Shown: piece after piece, positions 1 to 9,592 of the stretch
How the letters are laid out: each line of letters starts with the position of its first letter
How positions within the stretch are numbered: position 1 is the first letter of the stretch
Source: Agrobacterium cucumeris
Lineage (GTDB): Bacteria > Pseudomonadota > Alphaproteobacteria > Rhizobiales > Rhizobiaceae
DNA: 64,000 nt
Assembly (NCBI RefSeq): GCF_030036535.1
Contig: NZ_CP080388.1
Span: 1,731,001 to 1,795,000, forward strand
Direction: 5' to 3'
The notes under the pieces: generated by a model
What the model saw: the letters and a program-made list of their open reading frames with translations, nothing else
Databases searched by the model: none
Told to the model about the DNA's origin: nothing
Program-made: the position numbers and the translations under genes

Positions 1-2
1 CG

Positions 3-647
3 CCGGCCGCCACGCTCAGCCTTGCTTTTCTAACCCTCGGCGGCTTCGTTGGCGGGGTGATGTTCTGGGGCGCCTTCAACACCGCGCTCGAAATGACCAA
101 CAAGGAGGCCTTCTGCATTTCCTGCCACGAGATGCGGGCGAATGTTTATGAAGAGCTGACGCGGACGGTGCATTTCTCCAACCGTTCCGGCGTGCGCGCC
201 TCCTGCCCGGATTGCCATGTGCCGCATGAATGGACGGACAAGATTGCCCGCAAGATGCAGGCTTCCAAGGAGGTCTGGGGCAAGATCTTTGGCACCATCG
301 ATACGCGCAAGAAGTTTCTCGACCATCGCCTTGAGCTTGCACAACACGAATGGTCGCGCCTCAAAGCCAATGACAGCCTGGAATGCCGCAATTGCCATTC
401 CTCCGCCGCCATGGACTTTACCAAGCAGACGCAGCGTGCTGCCGACATTCATTCAAAATATCTGCTGACGGGCAAGGCCACCTGCATCGATTGCCACAAG
501 GGCATCGCCCATGAATTGCCGAATATGGAAGGCATCGATCCCGGCTGGAAAATGCCGCCGGCGCTCAACGATGAACCGGGACAGACGGCGTCTGCGGTCG
601 ATGACTTGCGCCGCGCCATGAGCGATGTGCACAGGAACGTTTTCTGA
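3..647 (+). CDS. napC: NapC/NirT-family tetraheme c-type cytochrome, 5' truncated by window edge
   Basis: This is a membrane-anchored tetraheme cytochrome that passes electrons from quinol to the periplasmic nitrate reductase NapAB. The reading frame is open to the window start, so the first residues are missing; 214 codons are present before the TGA. A hydrophobic anchor is visible at the start ([20 protein letters not shown]). Four CXXCH heme-attachment motifs follow, at about positions 114-128, 204-218, 384-398 and 483-497 (CISCH, CPDCH, CRNCH, CIDCH). The number and spacing of hemes and the total size fit NapC. The rest of a nap operon should lie to the left of the window. Related NirT or TorC-type proteins are the alternative, but the short single-domain form favours NapC. 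Confidence 0.9.
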   Translation, partial: PAATLSLAFLTLGGFVGGVMFWGAFNTALEMTNKEAFCISCHEMRANVYEELTRTVHFSNRSGVRASCPDCHVPHEWTDKIARKMQASKEVWGKIFGTIDTRKKFLDHRLELAQHEWSRLKANDSLECRNCHSSAAMDFTKQTQRAADIHSKYLLTGKATCIDCHKGIAHELPNMEGIDPGWKMPPALNDEPGQTASAVDDLRRAMSDVHRNVF

Positions 648-666
648 GCATCAGATGCGGGGCATG

Positions 667-696
667 GGAAGCCGGGGTCAGGCCCGTCCGGCTTCC
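667..696. terminator. Hairpin between converging napC and LysR gene
   Basis: A 9-bp perfect stem (GGAAGCCGG at 667-675 with CCGGCTTCC at 688-696) encloses a 12-nt loop. It sits where napC (+) and the LysR gene (-) converge and overlaps the LysR stop codon. There is no T-tract on either strand, so it could be a weak or Rho-assisted terminator, or simply a convergent-gene hairpin. Confidence 0.35.
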
Positions 697-1538
697 TCGA
701 TGAACCGGCGCAATAGCGGCAGATGCCGCCTCTCGGCAAGGCAGACGGCGTATTCGTCGATCAGTTCGCGGGCGTCGCCCAGAGGAACGAAGGAAAGTCG
801 CGCATCGTGGCCGAACTCCAGATCGGCGACCACACCGCACCCCACCCCGTTGGCAATCGCTTCCCGCACGCCTTCTCTGGAGGAGATTTCGATCACCGGC
901 TGGATGGAGATGCCGTGATCGGCGAGGTTCTTTTCGAAGATTTCACGCGTGCGCGATCCACGCTCGCGCATGACGAAGGACAGACCTTCCAGTTCGGCCA
1001 TAAGGACGTTCTGCCGCGCAGCCAGCGGATGCGAGACGGGTACGCATAAACCAAGCCGCATGCTGAGAAATTTGACACCGTAAAGGCGCGGATCGTCGGG
1101 TGCGCGGGCGGTGATGGCGACATCGGCCCGGTAGTCGATGATCTGCTCCACTACCCGTGCCGAATTGTCGACCGAAAGGGAAAAGGTCAGCTGCGGCCGC
1201 TCGGCCTTCAGCCGTGAAAGAATGGGAAGCGGCAGGATGGGGCCATCGGCTGCAACGCGCAGGTGCCCGCCGGCGGCACTTTCCCCACCGCGAAGCAGGG
1301 CCTTCGCCTCATTTTCCGCCTGGAACAGGCGAGCGGTGATTTCGAACAGGCGTTCGCCCTGCGGACTGAGGCTCACCCCCCGCGGTTTTCTTTCCAGAAG
1401 GTTCACGCCGCTGATCGCCTCCAGTTCCCGAACATGGGCCGAAAGCGTGGACTGGCTTATCGCCATGTCCCGTGCAGCCTGGGAAAAACCGCCCGATTGC
1501 GCGACGATATGAAAGGCCTTCAGCTGCGTGGTCGACAT
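678..1538 (-). CDS. LysR-family transcriptional regulator
   Basis: This is a DNA-binding regulator of 286 residues. The N-terminal winged helix-turn-helix (about residues 2-60) shows the family pattern SGGFSQAARDMAISQSTLSA. It is followed by a substrate-binding domain of LysR length. The start is placed at the ATG at 1538, preceded by AGGA, because the longer upstream reading adds a non-family extension. The gene diverges from the large RTX gene, with about 250 bp between them, and converges on napC. Its target and effector cannot be read from the sequence; control of itself or of the RTX locus is possible from the arrangement only. Confidence 0.88.
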   Translation of the reverse strand: MSTTQLKAFHIVAQSGGFSQAARDMAISQSTLSAHVRELEAISGVNLLERKPRGVSLSPQGERLFEITARLFQAENEAKALLRGGESAAGGHLRVAADGPILPLPILSRLKAERPQLTFSLSVDNSARVVEQIIDYRADVAITARAPDDPRLYGVKFLSMRLGLCVPVSHPLAARQNVLMAELEGLSFVMRERGSRTREIFEKNLADHGISIQPVIEISSREGVREAIANGVGCGVVADLEFGHDARLSFVPLGDARELIDEYAVCLAERRHLPLLRRFIEEAGRA

Positions 1539-1791
1539 GGGGTCCTGTTCTGCCGCCGGTCGACACGACTGGCGCCGATGCGGAGTAATTATCGGTGAAA
1601 ACGCTGACAACTCCATGACGCCTGCGGGAAGGTTTCGTTTACCCCGCTGCGAAACCGATGGCGGGCATGGGAAATCTCTATGGCGCGTTTACACTTTGTT
1701 AGGAATTCGTCATCGGCGCGTTAGTCCCGGCCTCTAATCGTCCCGGTATGGCCAAAGGGCCAATCCGTTTCAGACAAAAAAGGCCAATGAG

Positions 1792-4700
1792 ATGACGACA
1801 CCTCAAAACTCAATCGCCAATCCCATCGAATCCTCCTCCGACTGGCTGCTGACCATTCCGCGGCTGTCGCAGCAACAGGGCATTCTGGTCTCGCCGAATG
1901 GTACCGGCATGGCGACGTCCTACAGCCTCGTTTATGACGTTTATTTCCCGAAGAATGGCTCCTCCGGTTGGATGCCATTTCTGCAGACCGACCTTACCAA
2001 CGTCAGCGACGGTGATATTTTCGGCAAGGCAAGCGGTGACAGCTATGGTCTCGGCATCAGCAGCGATTATCGCGGCACCGCCAGATTGGACGCGTGGAAC
2101 CGCATAGGCCTGACAATCGAAACGGACGCCAGCGGTGCGGTTTCGATGAAGAAATATATTAATGGGGAATTCGTCGCCGAGCAGAAGATTGCGGCATCCG
2201 GTGCTGGTCGCTTTGCCATCGACATGACCAAGGGCTTCCTGATCTTCTCTGACGAGGATGGTGAGACTTCGCCCGGTTATCTTAGCAATTTTCTGTTCCT
2301 CAAGCAGGCTCTGACTGCTGACGAGGTATCCTATCTCGGAGGCCCCAAGGCCACTGGCATTTTGCCGGTCGAGATGAAGTTGGAGGCCGAAAAGGTTGGC
2401 GTCCTCGAAACCCGTTTCGCCGAAGGCTCGGCCTCACCGGTTATGGGAGGTGGTACAGTCACTGGTAAAGGTACGACCCTGGAATTTAAGACACCGGCCC
2501 AGGCCGGTATTCTTGCCATCGGTGAAAAACCCGCAGTCGATACGGCCGCAGTTATTAAAACGTCTGCGATCAAGGACATGATGGTTACGCCGGATACGGC
2601 GAATGTGACCATTGATCTGTCGAAGCATTTCTCCGGTGAGAAGCTCACATTTACGGTTCAAAACAGTAAGAACGAGACTGTGGATGCGGTATTGACGGAC
2701 GGCAACAAGCTGACGCTCGATTTTGCCGCCCTTGGTCATTCCGATATCCGAGTGACTGCAACTGACAGCGTCGGCAAGAGCGTTACGGACGACTTCCGCG
2801 TGCGTGTCGCCGGCCCGAATGCCTACACCATCGCAGTGTTCCCTGACACGCAGGACTATACCTCCAATGACGGTATCAAGCACCTGTTCGGCGAGATGAC
2901 GCAATGGCTGGTCGACAATCGCGATAGCCACAAAATCGTCTTCATGAGCCATGTCGGAGATATAACCCAGAACAACCGCCCGGCCGAATGGGACATCGCC
3001 GAACCGGCGCTGCGCAAGCTTGACGGTAAGGTGCCTTACGCGCTGCTTCCGGGCAACCACGATCAGGCTAATGGCGGAAGCGCGGCTGACCACACCTCCG
3101 TTGAACTGGACCGCCGCTTCTCTGCCGAAAAGCAAGCTGCGACCAATGCTGGCGTCTTCGGCGGCGCCTACGATCAGGAACAGGCCGCCGCGCGCAATAC
3201 CTACAGCACCTTTACCGCGCCTGACGGCACCAAATGGCTGTCGATCTCGCTCGAATTCGGCCCGCGCGACGACGTGATCCGCTGGGCGGGCGATGTCATC
3301 GAGAAATTCCCCGACCACCGCGTCATGCTCGCCACTCATTCGCTGACGAGCTATGCAACACGCCAGGACAATCTGGCCCTGCCGCTTTACGACGAAGGTG
3401 CGGGTTACGACTATGGCATGCGCACCGATCAGCGGGGTGCAAACGACGGCGAATATGTCGCGCGCGCCCTGCTGTCGCGTTATCCAAACATCGTCATGAC
3501 CTTCTCCGGCCATATTTTCGGCGACGGCGCGGAAACCGACATCACGTACAACCAGTATGGCGAGCCAGTCTTCCAGTTCTTGGTCAACTACCAGAACGGT
3601 GTATCGCGTGAAATCACCGGAAACGGCGTCGAATCCCGCGGTAATAATGGCGGTAACGGTGCGATGCGCCTGATCACCATCGATCCCGACAATAACCGCA
3701 TCACCACCGAAACCTATTTCACTGCCTTCGACGACTATCTCGACGGTTATCGCACCAAGCCGGAACTCGATCGCGATGGCCTGACCGGTTATTATCGCGG
3801 CCATCAGGAAGTGTTCGAGAACGTCCATGTCGGCCACGGCACGGCGCGGGCCATGGCTGAGGCCGGGGATGACATCGTCGCCAACGCCTCCACCGGCGCA
3901 TCCTCCGCCGCTGTCTCCCTGTCCGCCGCAAAGTCGCTGTTGGCTGGTGAGATTCAAAGCTTCGTATGGACAGATAAAAATGGTGACGTCGTTGCAGAAG
4001 GCAGGGAGGCTTCAGTTGATCTCGCTCTTGGCAAACACCAGCTGACGCTCACGGCAACGGACGCCAATGGCGTCAAGACCACTGATAAAGTCGATGTTCT
4101 GGTACGCGGCGACCGCACCCTGCTCATTGAAAACTTCAACGACGGCAAAGCCGACGGCTGGGCCACCGATTTCGGGGCTGCCGATGGCAATACCGGCCGG
4201 TTCCTGCTGAAGGGCACGGTGTTTTCCCGTCCGACCGCGACCGCTGGTCTTGCCGCCCCCGAAGCCGCGCTTTTCGACCAGAGCGATGCGGCCGGCAACA
4301 AGCTCGTTTATATCGGCGCCCAGTCAGCGACCTGGAACGACTACGTCTTCGAGGCGACGCTGACGCAACTCGATAACGATGCGATGGGCGTCTACTTCTA
4401 TTATAAGGACGCGAACAACTACTACCGCTTCGCCATGGATGGCGAAACGAACCGTCGCCAGCTCGTAAAGGTCGCCGACGGAAAGTCGGTCGTGCTTGCC
4501 GAGGTGAAGGAAGGCACCCCCTACAATATGGAAATTCCGCTGACCGTTGCAATGGTCGGCGGCTCCATCAACGTCTTCCTCGGTGACAAGAACGTCTTTG
4601 GCGGTCCTGTCGTGGATACAAACGCGCCGCTTTCCGGCGGCACCGTCGGCGTCTATTCCAGCGGCCAGCGGGCTTCGGTTTTTGACGATATCGTTGTGAC

Positions 4701-7700
4701 GAAGGCCGTCACGACCGCGAAAGCAGGTATCGACCAGCGAACCTATGACATCGATGGCGACGGCAAGGCGTCCGTGACACTCGACGCGTCGGGTTCTTTC
4801 GGGCCAGAGCAACTGACCGACTTCACCTGGACCGACCTCAAGGGCAATGTCGTCGCAACCGGTAAAAAGGCCGATGTCGTCCTTGATGCGGGCGTGAATA
4901 AACTGCTCCTCAAGGTTACGGCTGCTAACGGCTCCATTTCAACCGATCGCATCGACATCACCGTCGTCGAAAGGACGAAAATCCTTGTTGTCGAGGATTT
5001 CTCTTCCGCCGCGGCAATGGCGCGTTTCAAGATCGTTGATGAGGGCGAGTTCGGCGGTATCGGGCCGGATGGCAAGTCGTCTGAATGGCTGATTTCCAAC
5101 GGCAAGCTGCTTCAGACGACGGGACTTGCCAGCCGCGAACTGACCTGGAGCGGTGCAACCAACTCCGACTACTACAAGCGCGGATGGAGCCCCATGGGCG
5201 ATGGCGTCAACGTGCTGCGTCTCGGCACCTATGCGCTGTTTCAAGATCCGGCGGCGCTTGCCTGGACGGATTATGCCGTTGAGGCGACGTTCCAGACCCC
5301 GGACAAGGACGGCCTCGGCTTCCTCTTCCGTTACAAGGACAGCAAGAATTACTACAAGCTGGAACTTGATGCCGACGGCATTCTCGACCGTAGCCCCGGC
5401 AACGGCGCCGGCAGCATCTTCAACCTCGTGCGCATGAAGAACGGCATCGAGGAAATTCTTGCCCAGGTTCCGGGCAAATACGAGCCCGGTCAGGCGATGA
5501 AGCTTCGCGCCGAAGTCGTCGGCGACAAGATCACAGCCTTCCTCAATGACGAGGCGCTGTTCGCTTATCCGATCGGTGACCGCGAACTCGATGCCGGTAC
5601 CTTCGGTCTTTATTCCTGGGGCAATGCCGGTTTGACTTTCGACAATCTGACCGTCGTCGACCTGAAATCCGGGCTTGATGCAGGAAATATTATCAGCGGT
5701 ACAGACGGCCACGACTTACTTGAAGCCAAAACCGCTGATGCGACCATCCTCGGCCACGACGGTAACGATACGCTTCTCGGCTCAACGGGCGATGATCGTC
5801 TGGATGGCGGCAATGGTGATGATGCGCTGATCGGTGGTGCTGGCCGCGATGGGCTCTCCGGCGGTGCCGGTGATGACAAGCTCTGGGGGGATGCCGGCGA
5901 CGACATGATTTCAGGTGGTCTTGGCGACGATTTCATCGAGGGCGGCCGTGGCAACGATCTGCTGATCGGTGGCGATGGGTCGGACCTTTATCGTTACGGG
6001 CGCGGTGATGGTTCCGACATCATCATCGAGGCTGCGCCGGCAGCTCGTGGGACTGATATTCTTTACCTGCACGATATCAACAGAAGCGAGGCTGTTCTGC
6101 GCAAATATGGCCAGTCCGTCGAAATCGAACTGGCGGGCGGCGAAAAACTGTCGCTGCGCAACCAGCTGGCGGATGGCGGTATCGAAATGCTGCGTTTCGC
6201 TGATGGTACAAACCTCGGCCGCGAGGCCATCACCAAGGGTCTCGTGAACCGGGGTCCGGTCGCGGTGTCCGAAACGCTTGCCGCGATCAATGAGGATGCC
6301 GTGTCCTTCCTCATTCCGTTCAGCGCCCTGCTTGCGAATGACAGGGATGCCGATCTGGACGTATTGGCAGTGGCCAGCGTTTTCCGTGTCATTGGCGGAA
6401 CGGCGGTTCTGGAGGAAACCGGCATCCGCTTTACCGCGGCCGCCAATTTCAACGGCAAGGCGTCCTTAAGCTACAAGATCGCCGACGGTCGCGGCGGTTC
6501 CAGCGAAGCGACTGCGGCCTTCACCATCAAGCCGGTCAATGACGCGCCTGTCACCGCCTCCATCGCCGTGACAACCGACGAGGATATCGCCCTTAAAGGC
6601 ACGGTCGTCGCCTCCGACGTCGATGGCGACACGCTTTCCTATGCCATCAAGACGGGCGCAAATGCCTCGAATGGCACTGTCGCGATCGATGCCGCAACCG
6701 GTGAATGGACCTATACGCCGAACACAAATGTCAACGGAACCGACAGCTTTACGGTTGTCGTTTCTGACGGTAAGGGCGCCAGCGTCGAGAGCGTGGTGAC
6801 CGCGACGGTCGCTCCCGTCAACGACGCGCCTGTTGCTGTTGCAGACAGGATTACGCTCCCCGAAAAGGACAAAGCCGCCTTCGATCTCGTCGCCAACGAC
6901 ACCGACGTGGAAGGCGACCGTCTTGCGCTCGTCAGCATCGCCGTGACGGCGATTGCGGGCCTTGCCATAACCAATCAGCAGGCGGCTGCCGCCTTCTCGG
7001 TGGTGGACGGCAAGCTGGTTGTCGATCCTTCCTCCGCCTTTGCGGCGCTGGAAGATGGACAGCAGGCGACCGTGACGCTCAGCTACACGGTTCGTGACAC
7101 AAATGGCGGCGAAGCCAAGGGCACGACAACGGTCACCGTGGACGGCTATACCGAATACAACATCGTTGAAGGCGGTAATGGCAACGACATGCTGATCGGG
7201 ACCAGCCGCAAGGATATGCTCGAAGGCGGCGACGGTGACGACACGATGGTTGCCGGCGAAGGCAACGACATGGTGGATGCCGGAGCCGGTAACGACCGTG
7301 TTCTCGCCGGCGAGGGCAATGATGTGATCGACGGCGGCGCAGGCAATGACGTGCTGATGGGCGGATCCGGTAACGACGTTATAAGCGGTGGAGCCGGAAA
7401 CGACACGCTGAATGGCGGCGCAGGCGATGACACGCTGAGTGGTGGCATCGGCAATGATACCCTGACGGGTGGCAGCGGCGCCGACACCTTCGTCTTCGCC
7501 GCCGGTAATGGTCGCGATGTTGTCACTGACTTCGAGGCCGGTGCCGAGGGCAAGGATGTCGTTCAGCTCTCGAAGGATATCTTCTCGGACTACCAGGCAC
7601 TCATCGCGTCCGGCTCCTTTACCAATGGGGAAAACGGCGCTGAGATTGCCTTCAACGACGGCTCTTCCATCACCTTCGCCAATGTGAAAACGGAACAATT

Positions 7701-7728
7701 CGCCATCGACGACTTCCGCTTCGCCTGA
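1792..7728 (+). CDS. Giant RTX secreted protein with calcineurin-like metallophosphoesterase domain
   Basis: A 1978-residue protein, predicted to be exported by the type I system encoded directly downstream. Visible layers: a LamG/concanavalin-like N-terminus (about 30-190); a metallophosphoesterase domain (about 345-620) with PDTQDYT, GDIT (near 389), GNHD (near 421) and SGHIFGDG (near 572); two alternations of a PKD-like domain with a LamG-like domain (about 690-1300); a first RTX cluster of GGxGxDxLx nonapeptides (about 1316-1400); VCBS/cadherin-like repeats with NDAPV and tandem-tooth motifs (about 1480-1780); and a second RTX cluster (about 1793-1900) before a C-terminal tail typical of type I substrates. 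There is no N-terminal signal peptide, as expected for this route. It is likely a calcium-folded extracellular phosphoesterase or adhesin-like enzyme; the substrate is unknown. Confidence 0.9.
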   Translation: MTTPQNSIANPIESSSDWLLTIPRLSQQQGILVSPNGTGMATSYSLVYDVYFPKNGSSGWMPFLQTDLTNVSDGDIFGKASGDSYGLGISSDYRGTARLDAWNRIGLTIETDASGAVSMKKYINGEFVAEQKIAASGAGRFAIDMTKGFLIFSDEDGETSPGYLSNFLFLKQALTADEVSYLGGPKATGILPVEMKLEAEKVGVLETRFAEGSASPVMGGGTVTGKGTTLEFKTPAQAGILAIGEKPAVDTAAVIKTSAIKDMMVTPDTANVTIDLSKHFSGEKLTFTVQNSKNETVDAVLTDGNKLTLDFAALGHSDIRVTATDSVGKSVTDDFRVRVAGPNAYTIAVFPDTQDYTSNDGIKHLFGEMTQWLVDNRDSHKIVFMSHVGDITQNNRPAEWDIAEPALRKLDGKVPYALLPGNHDQANGGSAADHTSVELDRRFSAEKQAATNAGVFGGAYDQEQAAARNTYSTFTAPDGTKWLSISLEFGPRDDVIRWAGDVIEKFPDHRVMLATHSLTSYATRQDNLALPLYDEGAGYDYGMRTDQRGANDGEYVARALLSRYPNIVMTFSGHIFGDGAETDITYNQYGEPVFQFLVNYQNGVSREITGNGVESRGNNGGNGAMRLITIDPDNNRITTETYFTAFDDYLDGYRTKPELDRDGLTGYYRGHQEVFENVHVGHGTARAMAEAGDDIVANASTGASSAAVSLSAAKSLLAGEIQSFVWTDKNGDVVAEGREASVDLALGKHQLTLTATDANGVKTTDKVDVLVRGDRTLLIENFNDGKADGWATDFGAADGNTGRFLLKGTVFSRPTATAGLAAPEAALFDQSDAAGNKLVYIGAQSATWNDYVFEATLTQLDNDAMGVYFYYKDANNYYRFAMDGETNRRQLVKVADGKSVVLAEVKEGTPYNMEIPLTVAMVGGSINVFLGDKNVFGGPVVDTNAPLSGGTVGVYSSGQRASVFDDIVVTKAVTTAKAGIDQRTYDIDGDGKASVTLDASGSFGPEQLTDFTWTDLKGNVVATGKKADVVLDAGVNKLLLKVTAANGSISTDRIDITVVERTKILVVEDFSSAAAMARFKIVDEGEFGGIGPDGKSSEWLISNGKLLQTTGLASRELTWSGATNSDYYKRGWSPMGDGVNVLRLGTYALFQDPAALAWTDYAVEATFQTPDKDGLGFLFRYKDSKNYYKLELDADGILDRSPGNGAGSIFNLVRMKNGIEEILAQVPGKYEPGQAMKLRAEVVGDKITAFLNDEALFAYPIGDRELDAGTFGLYSWGNAGLTFDNLTVVDLKSGLDAGNIISGTDGHDLLEAKTADATILGHDGNDTLLGSTGDDRLDGGNGDDALIGGAGRDGLSGGAGDDKLWGDAGDDMISGGLGDDFIEGGRGNDLLIGGDGSDLYRYGRGDGSDIIIEAAPAARGTDILYLHDINRSEAVLRKYGQSVEIELAGGEKLSLRNQLADGGIEMLRFADGTNLGREAITKGLVNRGPVAVSETLAAINEDAVSFLIPFSALLANDRDADLDVLAVASVFRVIGGTAVLEETGIRFTAAANFNGKASLSYKIADGRGGSSEATAAFTIKPVNDAPVTASIAVTTDEDIALKGTVVASDVDGDTLSYAIKTGANASNGTVAIDAATGEWTYTPNTNVNGTDSFTVVVSDGKGASVESVVTATVAPVNDAPVAVADRITLPEKDKAAFDLVANDTDVEGDRLALVSIAVTAIAGLAITNQQAAAAFSVVDGKLVVDPSSAFAALEDGQQATVTLSYTVRDTNGGEAKGTTTVTVDGYTEYNIVEGGNGNDMLIGTSRKDMLEGGDGDDTMVAGEGNDMVDAGAGNDRVLAGEGNDVIDGGAGNDVLMGGSGNDVISGGAGNDTLNGGAGDDTLSGGIGNDTLTGGSGADTFVFAAGNGRDVVTDFEAGAEGKDVVQLSKDIFSDYQALIASGSFTNGENGAEIAFNDGSSITFANVKTEQFAIDDFRFA

Positions 7729-7737
7729 ACCATGAAA

Positions 7738-7765
7738 GGCGCATCCGATCGGATGCGCCTTTTTT
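7738..7765 (+). terminator. Rho-independent terminator after RTX gene
   Basis: A perfect 9-bp stem (GGCGCATCC and GGATGCGCC) with a GATC loop is followed by six T residues. It begins 9 nt after the RTX stop codon and lies before the exporter genes, so it would reduce exporter expression relative to the substrate. Confidence 0.9.
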
Positions 7766-7838
7766 CGCTCGCAGGCACCTGTCACCGGCACGTTATCGCC
7801 GGCTGATACCGCCATCGCGATCTCAACGGATAGTAAAA

Positions 7839-9590
7839 ATGCGTTTTCATTCTGCCAATAACAATGTTCGCCAGATCAAGGGTGTGTTCGCCGGCTGTGC
7901 CGGCGCTTTCATCGGCATCGGGCTGATGAGCGCTCTGGTCAATATTCTTTATCTCACCGGCTCGCTGTTCATGATGGAGGTCTATGACCGCGTCCTGCCG
8001 AGCCGCAGCCTGCCGACGCTGGTCGCCCTGTTCGGCATCGTCGTGGTGCTTTACGCGTTTCAAGGCCTGTTTGACGCCCTGCGCGGCCGTTTGCTGGTGC
8101 GGCTTTCCGATCGTCTCGATCAGGCGCTGTCATCGAAGATTTACGATGCGGTTATCGGCCTTCAGCTGCGCCTGCCCGTCAGCGGCCGTCAGGCGCAGCC
8201 GCTCCGCGACCTCGATACGATCCGCTCGTTCCTGTCCGGCAGCGGGCCGCTTGCGTTGTTCGATCTGCCGTGGTTGCCATTTTACATAGCCATCTGTTTC
8301 GCTTTCCATTTCTGGCTCGGTGTCACCGCACTTGCCGGCGCCGCCATTCTTACGATTTTCACGCTGATGACGGAGCTGGTGTCACGGCGTCCGGTGGAAG
8401 AGGCGGCGTACCACTCCGCCAAACGTAACCGACTGGCCGAAACCAGCCGCCGTAATGCCGATATTATTTCCGTCATGGGAATGGCTTCGCCCCTACGCGC
8501 ACGCTGGCAGGCGGATAACCGCGCCTATGTCCGCGAGCAGAGATCGGCAAGCGACATCGCCTCCGGTTTCGGCGTGGCAAGCAAGGTGCTGCGCATGCTG
8601 CTGCAATCCGGCATCCTCGCGGTCGGTGCCTGGCTCGTCATCAACGAACAGGCAACGCCAGGCATCATCATTGCCGGTTCCATCCTGTCTGCAAGGGCGC
8701 TGGCGCCGGTCGATCTTGCCATCGCCAACTGGAAAGGTTTCATTGCTGCCCGGCAAAGCCGCCGGCGTCTCGAAAAAACGCTGGCGCTGCTGCCGGACGG
8801 GACCGCGCGCATGGATCTGCCCGCGCCGCACGCCCTTTTGTCGGTCGAGCGGGTGGGCGCCATGCCGCCTGAAGCAACTGAACCGGTGCTGCAGGACATC
8901 GTCTTCACACTCGCAGCCGGCAGCGCCCTTGGTGTGATCGGCGCAAGCGGCTCCGGCAAGAGTTCACTGGCACGGCTTCTCGTCGGCCTCTGGCGGCCGC
9001 TCAAAGGTGCCATTCGGCTGGATGGTGCGACGCTCGACCAATGGCCGGCGGAGGCCTTGGCCCGCCATATCGGCTACATGCCGCAATCTGTCGAACTGCT
9101 GGACGGCACGATCGCCGAAAATATCGCCTCCTTCGATCCGGAAGCGCGTTCGGAGAAGATCATCGCGGCGGCGCGCGCGGCCCGAATTCACGATCTCGTC
9201 GTCAGCCTGCCGGATGGTTATTCCACCGAGGTCGGAGAAACCGGACGGCAATTGTCGGCGGGGCAGAAACAACGGATCGCCCTTGCCAGAGCGCTTTATG
9301 GTGAACCGTTTCTGGTTGTGCTCGACGAACCGAATTCCAACCTCGATTCAGAGGGTGAGGATGCGCTGACCGCAGCCATTCTCGGGGTTCGCGAACGTGG
9401 CGGCGTGGCCGTCATCATCGCCCACCGTCCAAGCGCGCTTTTTGCCGTGGACAAGGTGCTGATGCTTGCCGACGGACGACAGCAGGCTTTCGGTCCGAAA
9501 GAGGAGGTGCTTGCCAAGGTGCTGCGCCCGGTTGGCGGCACGGCAGGCGCGCTTAAGGTCGTGCAGGCGGCGGAAACAGGAAAGGCTTGA
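7839..9590 (+). CDS. Type I secretion ABC transporter (PrtD/AprD-like permease-ATPase)
   Basis: A 583-residue half-size ABC exporter that drives type I secretion across the inner membrane. The N-terminal half contains the hydrophobic membrane segments (for example LMSALVNILYLTGSLFMMEVYDRVLPS), a sequence typical of the PrtD/HasD/LapB-type family. The C-terminal ATPase has Walker A GASGSGKSS (about 368-376), signature LSAGQKQR (about 472-479) and Walker B LVVLDEP. There is no N-terminal peptidase domain, so it handles RTX-type substrates with uncleaved C-terminal signals. It lies directly downstream of the RTX gene, whose product is the obvious substrate, and its stop is just before the membrane fusion gene. 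Confidence 0.92.
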   Translation: MRFHSANNNVRQIKGVFAGCAGAFIGIGLMSALVNILYLTGSLFMMEVYDRVLPSRSLPTLVALFGIVVVLYAFQGLFDALRGRLLVRLSDRLDQALSSKIYDAVIGLQLRLPVSGRQAQPLRDLDTIRSFLSGSGPLALFDLPWLPFYIAICFAFHFWLGVTALAGAAILTIFTLMTELVSRRPVEEAAYHSAKRNRLAETSRRNADIISVMGMASPLRARWQADNRAYVREQRSASDIASGFGVASKVLRMLLQSGILAVGAWLVINEQATPGIIIAGSILSARALAPVDLAIANWKGFIAARQSRRRLEKTLALLPDGTARMDLPAPHALLSVERVGAMPPEATEPVLQDIVFTLAAGSALGVIGASGSGKSSLARLLVGLWRPLKGAIRLDGATLDQWPAEALARHIGYMPQSVELLDGTIAENIASFDPEARSEKIIAAARAARIHDLVVSLPDGYSTEVGETGRQLSAGQKQRIALARALYGEPFLVVLDEPNSNLDSEGEDALTAAILGVRERGGVAVIIAHRPSALFAVDKVLMLADGRQQAFGPKEEVLAKVLRPVGGTAGALKVVQAAETGKA

Positions 9591-9592
9591 AA

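Noticed and set aside
1600..1625. Pho-box-like pair (GCGTCAT and TTGTCAG spaced 4 nt on the minus strand)
   Set aside because: Only five of seven bases match in each half and it points toward the LysR gene, so phosphate control is not supported.
2434..3957. A 507-codon open frame on the minus strand
   Set aside because: Antisense to the RTX gene in the metallophosphoesterase region; composition follows the opposite strand.
7170..7490. Short-period DNA repeats that could suggest a CRISPR or tandem repeat array
   Set aside because: They are in frame with the RTX gene and code for GGxGxDxLx nonapeptides; there is no spacer pattern.
6466..7815. A 449-codon open frame on the minus strand
   Set aside because: Antisense to the RTX repeats; its repeated residues mirror the nonapeptide coding repeats.
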